From contig JAJFHG010000038.1 in NCBI GenBank assembly GCA_021775735.1, forward strand, positions 40,213-104,212: a stretch of 64,000 nt of DNA, in the 5' to 3' direction. The translations under genes were made by a program, and so were the position numbers. This document shows, piece after piece, positions 9,341 through 17,912 of this stretch. The number at the start of each line of letters is the position of its first letter. Within the stretch, counting starts at the first letter, position 1. The notes below the pieces were generated by a model. That model was not told where the DNA came from, did not search any database, and saw only the letters and a list, made by a program, of their open reading frames with translations. The stretch is from Hyphomicrobiaceae bacterium (GTDB lineage Bacteria; Pseudomonadota; Alphaproteobacteria; Rhizobiales; Hyphomicrobiaceae).

Positions 9341-12217
9341 CTAACCAAAAGCTCCAAAATGATGAGAAATGCCGGTGCCAATTTCACGCACCAACTCATA
9401 TGCATCCTCTAGAGGTTGGAAAATTTCGTCTTCCAGGCGACCATAATCTTCCATCGATTGCGGCCTATAACTCGCTTTTTCAAAATATTGGTCATCGTCC
9501 TGGTCAGCTTCAGATGTACGTGGGAAAGCAAATCGCATAAACGGTGTCAGTTGTTGCACATCGAGTGACAATGCCCAATTCAAGACCTGCTCAGGACTGA
9601 CATCATTTTTTGCTGAGAATTTTGGCAGCTGAGCCGCCAGAATAAAGATTCGCATTATCAATGCCAATCGCACGGCGTGCAGCACATCAAGTTCGAGGCG
9701 GTCGTCATCGGGAATCTTGCCGCCTTCCAGTCCAATGTCTTCCAGCAACGTGTGCAATTCAACTGCATCCAAACGGAGGTGATGGGCAAGACCCGCAATA
9801 GCTCCGGCACGAGGATCTTCCAAAAGTGTTGTTGCAAGCTTTCTAAATGCAGGCTCAAGCTCCGGCTCTTGTCCCCATGACGCGCGCGAGGCCCAGAATC
9901 CAGCATCAAACACTGCAGCATTTGCGCCCATGGCGTTGAGGCTCGACAACTGTTTGCCACGTGCAATCAATTCAATCAGTGGGCGCAGTCGATTTGAGCG
10001 CTTGGCCATCTCCACAAAATGATCCCGCTCAGACCCAACGGCAGCGCCAAGTCCAGCCACGACATTTGCGACATAACCAAATTGCTGCAAAATTGCGTTG
10101 TTTGGGATCGCACGCATGCGTGCAGGGTCCCCACGATCAACTGCTGTCAGGGAATTGCTTTGACGTTTTACCGCGCGCGAACCGGTTTTATACAAAATAT
10201 TTGAACCAAAAGCGCCGAGCAAAGCGCGATAGCCCGGATGGGAAAAGATATTTTGCTGGTATTCTCTCAGACGCAAAAGAAAATCAAGAGACAGGTTTTG
10301 ATCCAGATAAAATGGATCTTCACCAACACGTGCGTCAGCGCCATCCTGAATCACCGTTGCCAAAACGCGGGTCGAGATCGCTTTGTCCGCAAACCACAAA
10401 TAGCCGTCTCCACCTTGAAAACTCGTTTCATGTTTGAGAGACTGCCCATGACGTACAAACCGCCAGCGCGATTCATCTGACAACACATAGCGCAAGCGGC
10501 GTTTTAGGTTGCCAGGATGAGCGCCACGGCCCATGGATTCGCCGTGCGTTGAGAAAATTAATAGCTCAATGCCTTCAAGTTCAAGATGGCGATGACTGAT
10601 CATTTCGGCCAATGCTTGATGCAGACGTTCAATGGCGAGTGTGGCTGCGACTTGGCCAATAAATCGGCCTGCATCCGAAAAACCTGTCTGAATGCAAAGA
10701 CGACCGCGACCGCGCACATAGTCACGATATGATTCTTCTTCCAACAGCCGCTCGATCAAACGCGCACCACTTTCAAGGCCGGCGGGCGTTTCAAACAGTG
10801 GCGAGATATCAACGATATCCTCGACACCAAACAACTTAGCGAAGAACACGGCGATTAAGATCGTTGCCGGGCTTTCGCATTCTGCAATCAGAAAACGTAC
10901 AGGGGTTTCAGCATCGACGTGTTTGCGCATCTGGGCAATCATCGCGAACTGACGGATCGCCGTTGAGTTTTCAAGGTCCAATGTCTTGAAATTCACAGTA
11001 TGAGGCTTGGCATTGTGGATCATTTCCACAATTCGCACTAAAGCCTGCTGCTCAGTCAGGTCTTGCGTCCAAGGTTCATGCACATAGGCACGCAAGGCAT
11101 TATTCAGCTGCACTGCATTAATGCGCACATGAATATGAGAATTTCCAAGACCCGTTGCACCAACCAGGCCCGACAATGACGCCAGTTGACGCTTATCTTG
11201 ATCGCGCTCAACCTCATTAATTAGCTCATCAAAAAGCAAGGTCAGCGGTTCAATGCTCGTCAGGTTATAGCCTTCTGATCGTGACAAAAGGTTTGCCGCA
11301 TCGGCACCTGAGATCTGCTTCTCCTCGGCCTTTTCCAAGGCTTCGATCTGAGACTCGACGGCAGCATGGGCTAGATCCAATTTTCCGGTCAACTGACGAA
11401 TCAAGCGTTGGAGCTCAGGGGTCTCTTCAAAATTCTCCTTGAGTGCAAAAAAACGAGAGCGAATATCGCCTAATGCCATACCCTTTTCTTTAAGCCGCAC
11501 CAGAAACGAATTGCGCCAGGTAATGTCCGTTCGCCCATCGAGGTCATAGCCGACCCAGGACGCAACCGTCGCAAGGCGTGGCTTTAAGGTGTAGGCGCGC
11601 GGACCAAACTTATCTACTGCAACTTCAAAGAAGCGTTGAAGAAGATCAACATAACTTTGGCGCACGTGGCCTATCGCTTTTTGAACGCGACGGTGCTCAT
11701 ATTCGAGCGTGAGATTGTCATCTGGGCGATGTGCCAAACCAATGGGCTGATCGACGTCTGCCGTGCCGCCACGAGAGGTCAGCTCAATCATCTTGTCGGT
11801 CAATTCATCCGACATACCAAAAGTTGGGTGGGCGGTAAAAACAATACCGCTTCTTGCGCGGCTCCAACGATGTGAAAATTTTTCAAATGCGGTATCTTCA
11901 TCGATATCTTTTTCAATGCGTGCGTCAACAAAGTCGCCAAACTCTTTGATCGTCGTCTCGTCATCAACCAAGCCAATACGCTCACGCAACGCAATGGCTC
12001 GACGCACAGCAGCCCTATCCATCAATCGTTGGACGAGCGCCTTTAAATCAGCAAACGAAACATCGCCCGCTTCCAACTGTCGTGACAGCTTAAATGCAAC
12101 ATTGATAATGGGGTTGAGAAACGGTTGATTGGGAATCTCCGTACGGAGTGCACGCAACTCATCACGCAAGTCATTTTCGCTAAGACTTGCTTTGGGTGAA
12201 GTCGACGATTGCGTCAT
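9341..12217 (-). CDS. ppc: Phosphoenolpyruvate carboxylase
   Basis: This enzyme carboxylates phosphoenolpyruvate to oxaloacetate, the CO2-fixing step of the serine cycle. It has 958 residues. The N-terminal catalytic His lies in VFTAHPTFGM. The usual glycine-rich loop is replaced by a variant, STHGESMGRGAHPGN, as in the divergent carboxylase type of serine-cycle methylotrophs. The start is ATG with GGAGGA six bases upstream. It lies 146 bases downstream of mtkB on the same strand and 480 bases upstream of fhs. Family membership rests on overall length, the His motif and the context. The divergent loop suggests altered allosteric control, which is inference. Confidence 0.9.
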   Translation of the reverse strand: MTQSSTSPKASLSENDLRDELRALRTEIPNQPFLNPIINVAFKLSRQLEAGDVSFADLKALVQRLMDRAAVRRAIALRERIGLVDDETTIKEFGDFVDARIEKDIDEDTAFEKFSHRWSRARSGIVFTAHPTFGMSDELTDKMIELTSRGGTADVDQPIGLAHRPDDNLTLEYEHRRVQKAIGHVRQSYVDLLQRFFEVAVDKFGPRAYTLKPRLATVASWVGYDLDGRTDITWRNSFLVRLKEKGMALGDIRSRFFALKENFEETPELQRLIRQLTGKLDLAHAAVESQIEALEKAEEKQISGADAANLLSRSEGYNLTSIEPLTLLFDELINEVERDQDKRQLASLSGLVGATGLGNSHIHVRINAVQLNNALRAYVHEPWTQDLTEQQALVRIVEMIHNAKPHTVNFKTLDLENSTAIRQFAMIAQMRKHVDAETPVRFLIAECESPATILIAVFFAKLFGVEDIVDISPLFETPAGLESGARLIERLLEEESYRDYVRGRGRLCIQTGFSDAGRFIGQVAATLAIERLHQALAEMISHRHLELEGIELLIFSTHGESMGRGAHPGNLKRRLRYVLSDESRWRFVRHGQSLKHETSFQGGDGYLWFADKAISTRVLATVIQDGADARVGEDPFYLDQNLSLDFLLRLREYQQNIFSHPGYRALLGAFGSNILYKTGSRAVKRQSNSLTAVDRGDPARMRAIPNNAILQQFGYVANVVAGLGAAVGSERDHFVEMAKRSNRLRPLIELIARGKQLSSLNAMGANAAVFDAGFWASRASWGQEPELEPAFRKLATTLLEDPRAGAIAGLAHHLRLDAVELHTLLEDIGLEGGKIPDDDRLELDVLHAVRLALIMRIFILAAQLPKFSAKNDVSPEQVLNWALSLDVQQLTPFMRFAFPRTSEADQDDDQYFEKASYRPQSMEDYGRLEDEIFQPLEDAYELVREIGTGISHHFGAFG

Positions 12218-12363
12218 CCCAGTCCTCCATTTATCATTTTCGGCGCAGCTTTATACAGATGCCGGCCAATTTGCTTGGCTCTATTTTTTCTAGCGGCACC
12301 TGCAATCACAAAGCTGCGCCAACATATCATTAGCGAAGTCATGCATTGCGTAACATGTCGACT

Positions 12364-13245
12364 CTACTTGATAATCTTTTTAACAGCGTCACCCATTGCA
12401 GATGGTGTTTCCGCAATTTCAACACCGCAATTTCTGAGAATCTCAACTTTCTCAGCAGCAGACTCACCCTCACCAGACACAATCGCACCAGCATGGCCCA
12501 TACGACGGCCCTTAGGAGCTGAAAGACCTGCGATATAAGCAACAACTGGCTTGCTCATATTTTCTTTTGCCCAGCGCCCAGCTTCGGCTTCCTGCGGACC
12601 GCCGATTTCGCCAATCATCAAGACGGCGTCTGTATCTGGATCTTTCTCAAAGTGTTCGAGAATATCACGGTGCGAGCTACCATTAATTGGATCACCACCA
12701 ATTCCGACGGAGGTTGATACGCCAATGCCGAGATTCTTGAGCTGTTCGGCTGCTTCGTAACCCAGCGTACCTGAACGGCCAACAATGCCAACCCGACCCT
12801 GGTCATAAATATGACCGGGCATAATACCGAGCATAGCTTTACCCGGTGAAATCGTACCAGCGCAGTTCGGACCTGTCAGGATCATCCGATTTGCTTTTTT
12901 ATAACGGCGCATATAGCGCTTAACGCGGATCATATCCTGGGCCGGAATACCATCGGTAATGCACACGCAGTATTTGATACCGGAATCGGCAGCTTCCATA
13001 ATTGCATCCGCGGCAAACGGAGGCGGAACAAATACGATAGATGCTGTTGCTCCGGTTTCCTCAACCGCACCTTTGACGGTATTGAAAACTGGACGACCGA
13101 GGTGGTCGTTACCGCCTTTTCCGGGCGTCACGCCGCCAACAACATTCGATCCGTAATCGATCATTTCCTGGGCATGAAACGTGCCAATGCGGCCCGTAAA
13201 ACCCTGGATCAGGATCGGCGTATTCTCATCAATAAAGATCGCCAT
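12364..13245 (-). CDS. mtkB: Malate--CoA ligase (malate thiokinase), beta/small subunit
   Basis: The protein has 293 residues and belongs to the succinyl-CoA synthetase alpha family. It shows the CoA-binding Rossmann part QGFTGRIGTFHA, GGVTPGKGG, and the phosphohistidine loop MGHAGAIVSG. In the serine cycle the pair MtkAB makes malyl-CoA from malate, CoA and ATP. The neighbours mcl and ppc favour that over succinyl-CoA synthetase, which looks almost the same. I chose the ATG at 13245 because GAGGAGAA stands nine bases upstream and the Rossmann fold begins right after. A longer frame to 13311 overlaps the end of mtkA. It lies 19 bases after mtkA and is surely cotranscribed. Confidence 0.92.
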   Translation of the reverse strand: MAIFIDENTPILIQGFTGRIGTFHAQEMIDYGSNVVGGVTPGKGGNDHLGRPVFNTVKGAVEETGATASIVFVPPPFAADAIMEAADSGIKYCVCITDGIPAQDMIRVKRYMRRYKKANRMILTGPNCAGTISPGKAMLGIMPGHIYDQGRVGIVGRSGTLGYEAAEQLKNLGIGVSTSVGIGGDPINGSSHRDILEHFEKDPDTDAVLMIGEIGGPQEAEAGRWAKENMSKPVVAYIAGLSAPKGRRMGHAGAIVSGEGESAAEKVEILRNCGVEIAETPSAMGDAVKKIIK

Positions 13246-13264
13246 TTGATTATTCTCCTCTAAC

Positions 13265-14431
13265 TCAGGATTTGTTGGCCGCAGCAACGGCCTTTTCAGC
13301 AGCATCAGCAAGCGTCTCAGCTGATATCAAAGTAAGACCGCTGGTATCGATAATGCGACGGCCTTCCTCAACATTGGTGCCTGCGAGGCGAACCACAACC
13401 GGAACCTTGATATCCAGTTCTTTGATCGCATCAACAACACCCTTTGCAACCCAGTCGCAGCGATTGATGCCAGCGAACACATTGACAAGTATCGACTCGA
13501 TATTTTTGTCTTTGAGTACAGCGCGGAAGGATTTTGTGACACGTTCTGGTGAAGCGCCGCCGCCAATATCAAGGAAGTTGGCAGGCTCACCACCTGACAA
13601 CTTGATCATGTCAAGCGTAGCCATCGCAAGACCAGCACCATTGACGATACAGCCGATATTTCCATCAAGACCTACATAAGACAGGCCTCGATCATTGGCA
13701 TAGGTTTCGCGTGGATCTTCCTGACTTTTGTCACGCAACTCAGCAATTTGTGGGCGGCGGAAAAGAGCGTTGTCATCGATGCTCATTTTGGCATCAAGGC
13801 AAACCACACCTTTTTGCTTTGTTACAACCAGCGGGTTGATTTCAACAAGCGTTGCATCAAGATCACGAAAGGCGCGATAGCATCCCAAAATAGTGCGCTC
13901 GAACTTGGATACCAATTCTGGCTCAACACCAAGACCAAAGGTGACTTCACGTGCCTGAAAACCCTGCATACCAACAGCTGGGTCAACCTCGACTTTGATG
14001 ATCGTGTCTGGCTGATTGGCCGAAATTTCTTCAATGTCCATGCCGCCAGCAGCAGAGGCCACAACAACAATACGTTCGGCAGCGCGATCCATAACGAAGG
14101 ACAGATAGATCTCGCGATCGATATCAGTACCTTCTTCAATATATAGGCGCGAAACCAGTTTGCCCTGTGGTCCAGTTTGATGCGTTACCAACCGCTTACC
14201 GAGCAATGCCTCAGATGCGTCTTCAATTTCTTCATCACTCCGGCATAGTTTAATGCCACCTGCTTTCCCGCGGGCGCCGGAATGGATCTGAGCTTTGACC
14301 ACCCACATTGATCCGCCAATTTCATGGGCTCGATAGACCGCCTGCTCTGGCGAGTAGGCAAGCCCACCTCGCGCTACAGGAACACCAAACTTCGCCAACT
14401 GCTCCTTGGCTTGGTATTCGTGAATATCCAT
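13265..14431 (-). CDS. mtkA: Malate--CoA ligase (malate thiokinase), alpha/large subunit
   Basis: The protein has 388 residues with an N-terminal ATP-grasp fold ([19 protein letters not shown], and [14 protein letters not shown] for ATP binding). A C-terminal CoA-ligase domain contains [13 protein letters not shown] and NIFGGI-like [11 protein letters not shown]. It is related to the succinyl-CoA synthetase beta subunit. It forms the malate thiokinase with the adjacent mtkB. The product malyl-CoA is cleaved by the malyl-CoA lyase encoded 127 bases upstream. Start ATG with TTAGGAG at proper spacing. The assignment as malate rather than succinate ligase rests on the gene neighbourhood. Confidence 0.92.
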   Translation of the reverse strand: MDIHEYQAKEQLAKFGVPVARGGLAYSPEQAVYRAHEIGGSMWVVKAQIHSGARGKAGGIKLCRSDEEIEDASEALLGKRLVTHQTGPQGKLVSRLYIEEGTDIDREIYLSFVMDRAAERIVVVASAAGGMDIEEISANQPDTIIKVEVDPAVGMQGFQAREVTFGLGVEPELVSKFERTILGCYRAFRDLDATLVEINPLVVTKQKGVVCLDAKMSIDDNALFRRPQIAELRDKSQEDPRETYANDRGLSYVGLDGNIGCIVNGAGLAMATLDMIKLSGGEPANFLDIGGGASPERVTKSFRAVLKDKNIESILVNVFAGINRCDWVAKGVVDAIKELDIKVPVVVRLAGTNVEEGRRIIDTSGLTLISAETLADAAEKAVAAANKS

Positions 14432-14558
14432 TATTTCGCTCCTAAAAAACGTTTCCTCAATAGGCCGGCTTGATCTTCGTCGCCTTAACCCAGGTCGTTT
14501 TGTCGTCTAATCTTGAGGGTTGGCGACCAGAGATTGGACGCTGGCCGCCAAGCTCTGA

Positions 14559-15515
14559 TTAGCTTTTTTGTGCAGCTTCTGCGGCTTTGATCGCTTTGGC
14601 TGTTGTCAAGACGTTGTTGGCCATCTTTTCTGATGCCGCATCAATCATCTTACCATCAAGGGAGGCTGCGCCTTTGCCTTGTGCTTCAGCTTCCTTCAGC
14701 GCAACGAGGATCTTCTCAGCTCTGTCCACTTCAGCGACTGGTGGTGAGAAGACATCATTGGCCAATTCGATTTGTGATGGGTGAATTGCCCACTTGCCTT
14801 CAATACCAAGTGCGGCTGCACGCTTTGCACCGGCGACATAACCGTCTGGATCAGAGAAATCACCAAACGGGCCATCAATTGGGCGCAAACCATAACCACG
14901 ACAAGCAACTGTCATCCGTGACAAGGCAAAGTGCCATTGATCGCCTGGGTAGTCAGGATTTAGGCCACCAATAACAACAGTGCGCGCACGATTGTAGGCT
15001 GCATAATCAGCAACACCGAAGTGCAGAGCTTCGAGACGACCACCATATGCTGCGATCTTTTCAACGTTGGCCATACCAAGTGCGGTTTCAATCAACGCTT
15101 CTAAACCGATCCGGTTTTTAAACTTCTTACCCATTTCGATCTGGTTGACCATCGCATCAACCATATAAAGATCTTCAGGCACACCCACCTTGGGTACCAA
15201 GATCGTGTCGAGCTTGTCGCCTGCCTGCTCTACAACATCAACAATGTCGCGATAGCAGTAATGTGTGTCCAGACCATTGATACGGACAGATACTGTTTTG
15301 CCTTTGCCTTTCCAGTCAATGTCATTCAAAGCCTGAATAATATTGGACCGTGCTTTGTCCTTATCTGGCGGTGCAACAGCATCCTCAATATCCAGAAATA
15401 CGTAGTCAGCAGCACTATCGACCGCTTTATCAATCATCGTTGCATTGGAACCAGGCACAGCGAGTTCACTACGCTGCAGGCGCTGTTTGTTGAGGTGGTG
15501 AACGGTATGGCTCAT
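14559..15515 (-). CDS. mcl: L-malyl-CoA/beta-methylmalyl-CoA lyase
   Basis: This lyase splits malyl-CoA into glyoxylate and acetyl-CoA, the step that closes the serine cycle. It has 318 residues of the HpcH/HpaI citrate-lyase family. The substrate site shows LQRSELAVPGSN, DIEDAVAPPDK, a metal-binding Glu in GLEALIET, and GVADYAAYNR. Start ATG has GGGAGA upstream. It sits downstream of sgaA, but a hairpin terminator stands between them (15617-15648), so mcl may have its own promoter or be read through. Glyoxylate made here is the substrate of the sgaA enzyme. Confidence 0.94.
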   Translation of the reverse strand: MSHTVHHLNKQRLQRSELAVPGSNATMIDKAVDSAADYVFLDIEDAVAPPDKDKARSNIIQALNDIDWKGKGKTVSVRINGLDTHYCYRDIVDVVEQAGDKLDTILVPKVGVPEDLYMVDAMVNQIEMGKKFKNRIGLEALIETALGMANVEKIAAYGGRLEALHFGVADYAAYNRARTVVIGGLNPDYPGDQWHFALSRMTVACRGYGLRPIDGPFGDFSDPDGYVAGAKRAAALGIEGKWAIHPSQIELANDVFSPPVAEVDRAEKILVALKEAEAQGKGAASLDGKMIDAASEKMANNVLTTAKAIKAAEAAQKS

Positions 15516-15616
15516 TTTTGTGGGCTCTCCCGAGAGCTAGTTTTAAAGTTGAATTTTTGCCAATCTTGAGCGGGCTTATCCTGATTGTGGTCCAAGCACC
15601 GAAGCTGACAGGCGAT

Positions 15617-15648
15617 GAAAAAACAGCGCTGCACGAATGCAGCGCTGT
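15617..15648 (-). terminator. Rho-independent terminator after sgaA
   Basis: A perfect 11-bp stem (ACAGCGCTGCA, 15623-15633, pairing with 15638-15648) encloses a CGAA tetraloop. On the minus strand it is followed by TTTTT. It begins nine bases after the sgaA stop codon. It would uncouple or attenuate transcription from sgaA into mcl-mtkA-mtkB-ppc. Confidence 0.85.
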
Positions 15649-15656
15649 AGAGTGTT

Positions 15657-16844
15657 TTATGTGCCGCTCGCAGACTTGGTTGACGTCGAGCGATAGTATT
15701 CCGCAGCAGCTCCAGAGCCCGCGCCCGGTGTAACATCAACGCCGCAATCTCTGAGTGCCATCTCAACAGTAAACAGAACGGTACCGATCATGCCTTCATC
15801 AACCGCACCAAGGTGGCCGATGCGGAACACTTTTCCGGCAACCTTGTTCAGTCCTGCACCCAGCGATGTATTGTATTTGTAATAGGCTGTTTTGCAGACT
15901 TCAGCGCCATCAATACCTTCAGGCACAAGGATTGCGCTTACTGTGTCTGAATGCCACTTTTCTTCCTTGGCACACAGTTTCAAGCCCCAGGCGTCAACAG
16001 CCTTACGCACACCTTCAGCAATACGGTGGTGACGCGCAAATATATTTTCAAGACCTTCATCAAAGATCATATCAAGTGATGTGCGCAGCCCATGAAAAAG
16101 CTGTGTTGCAGGTGTGTAAGGGAAATAACCAAGATCATTTGTCTTGATCATGTCGTCAAACGAGAAGAAGCAGCGGCTCATTGTCGATGTCTTAGACGCA
16201 TCGAGTGCTTTTTGGCTGACTGCCAAGATGCCAAGTCCGGTTGGCAGCATAAAGCCTTTTTGTGAACCCGACACGCAGCAATCAACGCCCCACTCACTCA
16301 TACGCATATCAAGAGAACCAACGGATGAAACGCCATCCACCATCAGAAGTGCTGGGTGACCAGCATCATCGAGTGCTTTGCGAACACCTGGGATATCACT
16401 TGAAACGCCAGTTGCTGTTTCATTATGAGTTGCAAACACAGCTTTAATTTCGTGGCCTTTATCAGCCGCTAAAATTTCCGCGTACTTTTCAACTGGAACA
16501 CCCGTACCCCATTCCTCGTCAAGAACTTGAACATTGAGCTTCAAACGCTCAGCCATATCCACCCATAAAAGTGAGAATTGACCAAACCGGCTCATCAGAA
16601 CCTTATCGCCGGGGTTGAGCGTATTGGAAATCGCAGACTCCCAGGCACCCGTACCTGATGATGGAAACAAAAACACTCGGCCGTCTTTCATCTTGAAGAC
16701 CTTTTTCAAGTCCTCAAAAAGCGGCAATGTCAATTTTGGGAATTCTCCAGAACGCATATCTTCCATCGCAACATTCATGGATTTGCGAATGGGCTCAGGA
16801 ATGTTTGTTGGTCCGGGTATAAATAAATGTGGCTGTACGAGCAT
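15657..16844 (-). CDS. sgaA: Serine--glyoxylate aminotransferase
   Basis: This PLP enzyme transfers the amino group of serine to glyoxylate, giving hydroxypyruvate and glycine, a hallmark of the serine cycle. The protein has 395 residues from the ATG at 16844, which has GGAGGAA nine bases upstream. The PLP lysine is in SGSQKGFMLPTG, and the N-terminus begins with the family-typical FIPGPTNIPEPI. The frame is open for 90 more residues upstream, but those do not look like the family. It is the first gene of the serine-cycle group, and 275 bases separate it from the LuxR-type regulator gene. Partner genes hpr and glyA are not in the window. Confidence 0.95.
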   Translation of the reverse strand: MLVQPHLFIPGPTNIPEPIRKSMNVAMEDMRSGEFPKLTLPLFEDLKKVFKMKDGRVFLFPSSGTGAWESAISNTLNPGDKVLMSRFGQFSLLWVDMAERLKLNVQVLDEEWGTGVPVEKYAEILAADKGHEIKAVFATHNETATGVSSDIPGVRKALDDAGHPALLMVDGVSSVGSLDMRMSEWGVDCCVSGSQKGFMLPTGLGILAVSQKALDASKTSTMSRCFFSFDDMIKTNDLGYFPYTPATQLFHGLRTSLDMIFDEGLENIFARHHRIAEGVRKAVDAWGLKLCAKEEKWHSDTVSAILVPEGIDGAEVCKTAYYKYNTSLGAGLNKVAGKVFRIGHLGAVDEGMIGTVLFTVEMALRDCGVDVTPGAGSGAAAEYYRSTSTKSASGT

Positions 16845-17076
16845 AATGCGTTCCTCCGCTGCCCTCGAGGGCTGTTTTTTATTTCCAGTGTGCAGAAAAA
16901 GGCAGTTGCCATGCCTTTCAATAAACAAGGCAGCAACTGAGCCAAACACACCGCTGAACTTAAGCGTTGGTTTACCGTTTGAAGCCCCAGCGAACAACAC
17001 CCGCCAGGCGAAGGTAGAATCGCGCCCGGGTGGGCCCAAAAACAATCTATAGGGGAGGCTTTTCTTGATGGATGGG

Positions 17077-17093
17077 TGGGTAAACACTACCCA
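17077..17093. promoter_or_regulatory. Inverted repeat TGGGTA-N5-TACCCA, candidate operator upstream of sgaA
   Basis: Two perfect 6-bp arms with a 5-bp spacer lie about 233 bases before the sgaA start and just after the regulator gene. The right half plus the next base reads TACCCAT, which matches the TACYYMT heptamer bound by NarL-type proteins. The spacing differs from the usual 7-2-7 NarL arrangement. Binding by the neighbouring regulator is inference. Confidence 0.35.
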
Positions 17094-17119
17094 TGCCATA
17101 GACGGATTGGACACTAATA

Positions 17120-17743
17120 CTAGGCGTCGCCACTTCGCCCGGTTGTCTTAACGTACAGCGCCACCGCCATGGCGCGATTGTTGACGCCCAATTTATCGTA
17201 GAGATTTTTCAAGTGATATTTGACGGTATTGCGAGAGATGCCAATGCGCGTTGCAATTTGGAGGTTGGTCCAACCGTTGGCAAGCGCCGCAAGTAGTTCT
17301 CTTTCCCGCCCGGTGAGTTCTTCAAATGGGTCTCGCGATAGTTTCTCAAGATCAACATAGGGGAAACATAAGCGGCCGTGCGCGACACTTGAAATTGTCT
17401 CGAGCAAAACGCTGGGTTCGTCACTCTTTGACATGAAGCCCCATGCGCCAGACTTGATCGATGTGCGCAGTACATCTTCAACTTTTTCACCGGTATAGAC
17501 AATGATCCTGGGCTTCCGATCCAGTTTTTGCACCGCCTGGAGAACATTGCCCCCCGTCATATCCTGCAGTGCCCAACCGATAATGCAAACATCAAAGTGC
17601 TCTGTTTGGACAAGGTCAATAAATTCCTGACCCGTTGCAACAGTGTCGAAAATTGAGAAACGACCATCACGATTGATAATATCAACCAACCCAGACCGAA
17701 TGATCGGATTCTTATCGACAATGATAATTTTTGGCTGATCCAT
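17120..17743 (-). CDS. NarL/LuxR-family regulator with degenerate receiver
   Basis: The product has 207 residues from the ATG at 17743. The N-terminal ~120 residues fold like a CheY receiver, with the acidic patch VDKNP and the switch Lys in FMSKSDE. However, the phosphoacceptor position reads FDVCIIGWAL, so the usual Asp is Gly56. The C-terminal LuxR helix-turn-helix is intact (LTGRERELLAALANGWTNLQ and RIGISRNTVKYHLKNLYDKL). It is therefore probably not controlled by ordinary aspartate phosphorylation. Position directly upstream of sgaA, on the same strand, suggests it controls the serine cycle. Known serine-cycle regulators of this role (QscR) are LysR-type, so this would be a different solution. 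Confidence 0.85.
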   Translation of the reverse strand: MDQPKIIIVDKNPIIRSGLVDIINRDGRFSIFDTVATGQEFIDLVQTEHFDVCIIGWALQDMTGGNVLQAVQKLDRKPRIIVYTGEKVEDVLRTSIKSGAWGFMSKSDEPSVLLETISSVAHGRLCFPYVDLEKLSRDPFEELTGRERELLAALANGWTNLQIATRIGISRNTVKYHLKNLYDKLGVNNRAMAVALYVKTTGRSGDA

Positions 17744-17912
17744 TCCGAGCCGTTTTTTTGAAGTTTTGTATTGAGCAGTCACACGTGAGTACGTGCATCG
17801 AACTGGATGGTTCATACGCACTCATCGCGTTGGACGCTAGACGAAGAATCCGCGCACCAATAAAGAATATGTACCAAACAGACGCCGTGCATGGATTTGA
17901 TTTGGGAAAAGG

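Noticed and set aside
16845..17114. Ninety-residue N-terminal extension of sgaA
   Set aside because: It does not resemble aminotransferases, covers the likely promoter, and the internal ATG has a strong ribosome-binding site.
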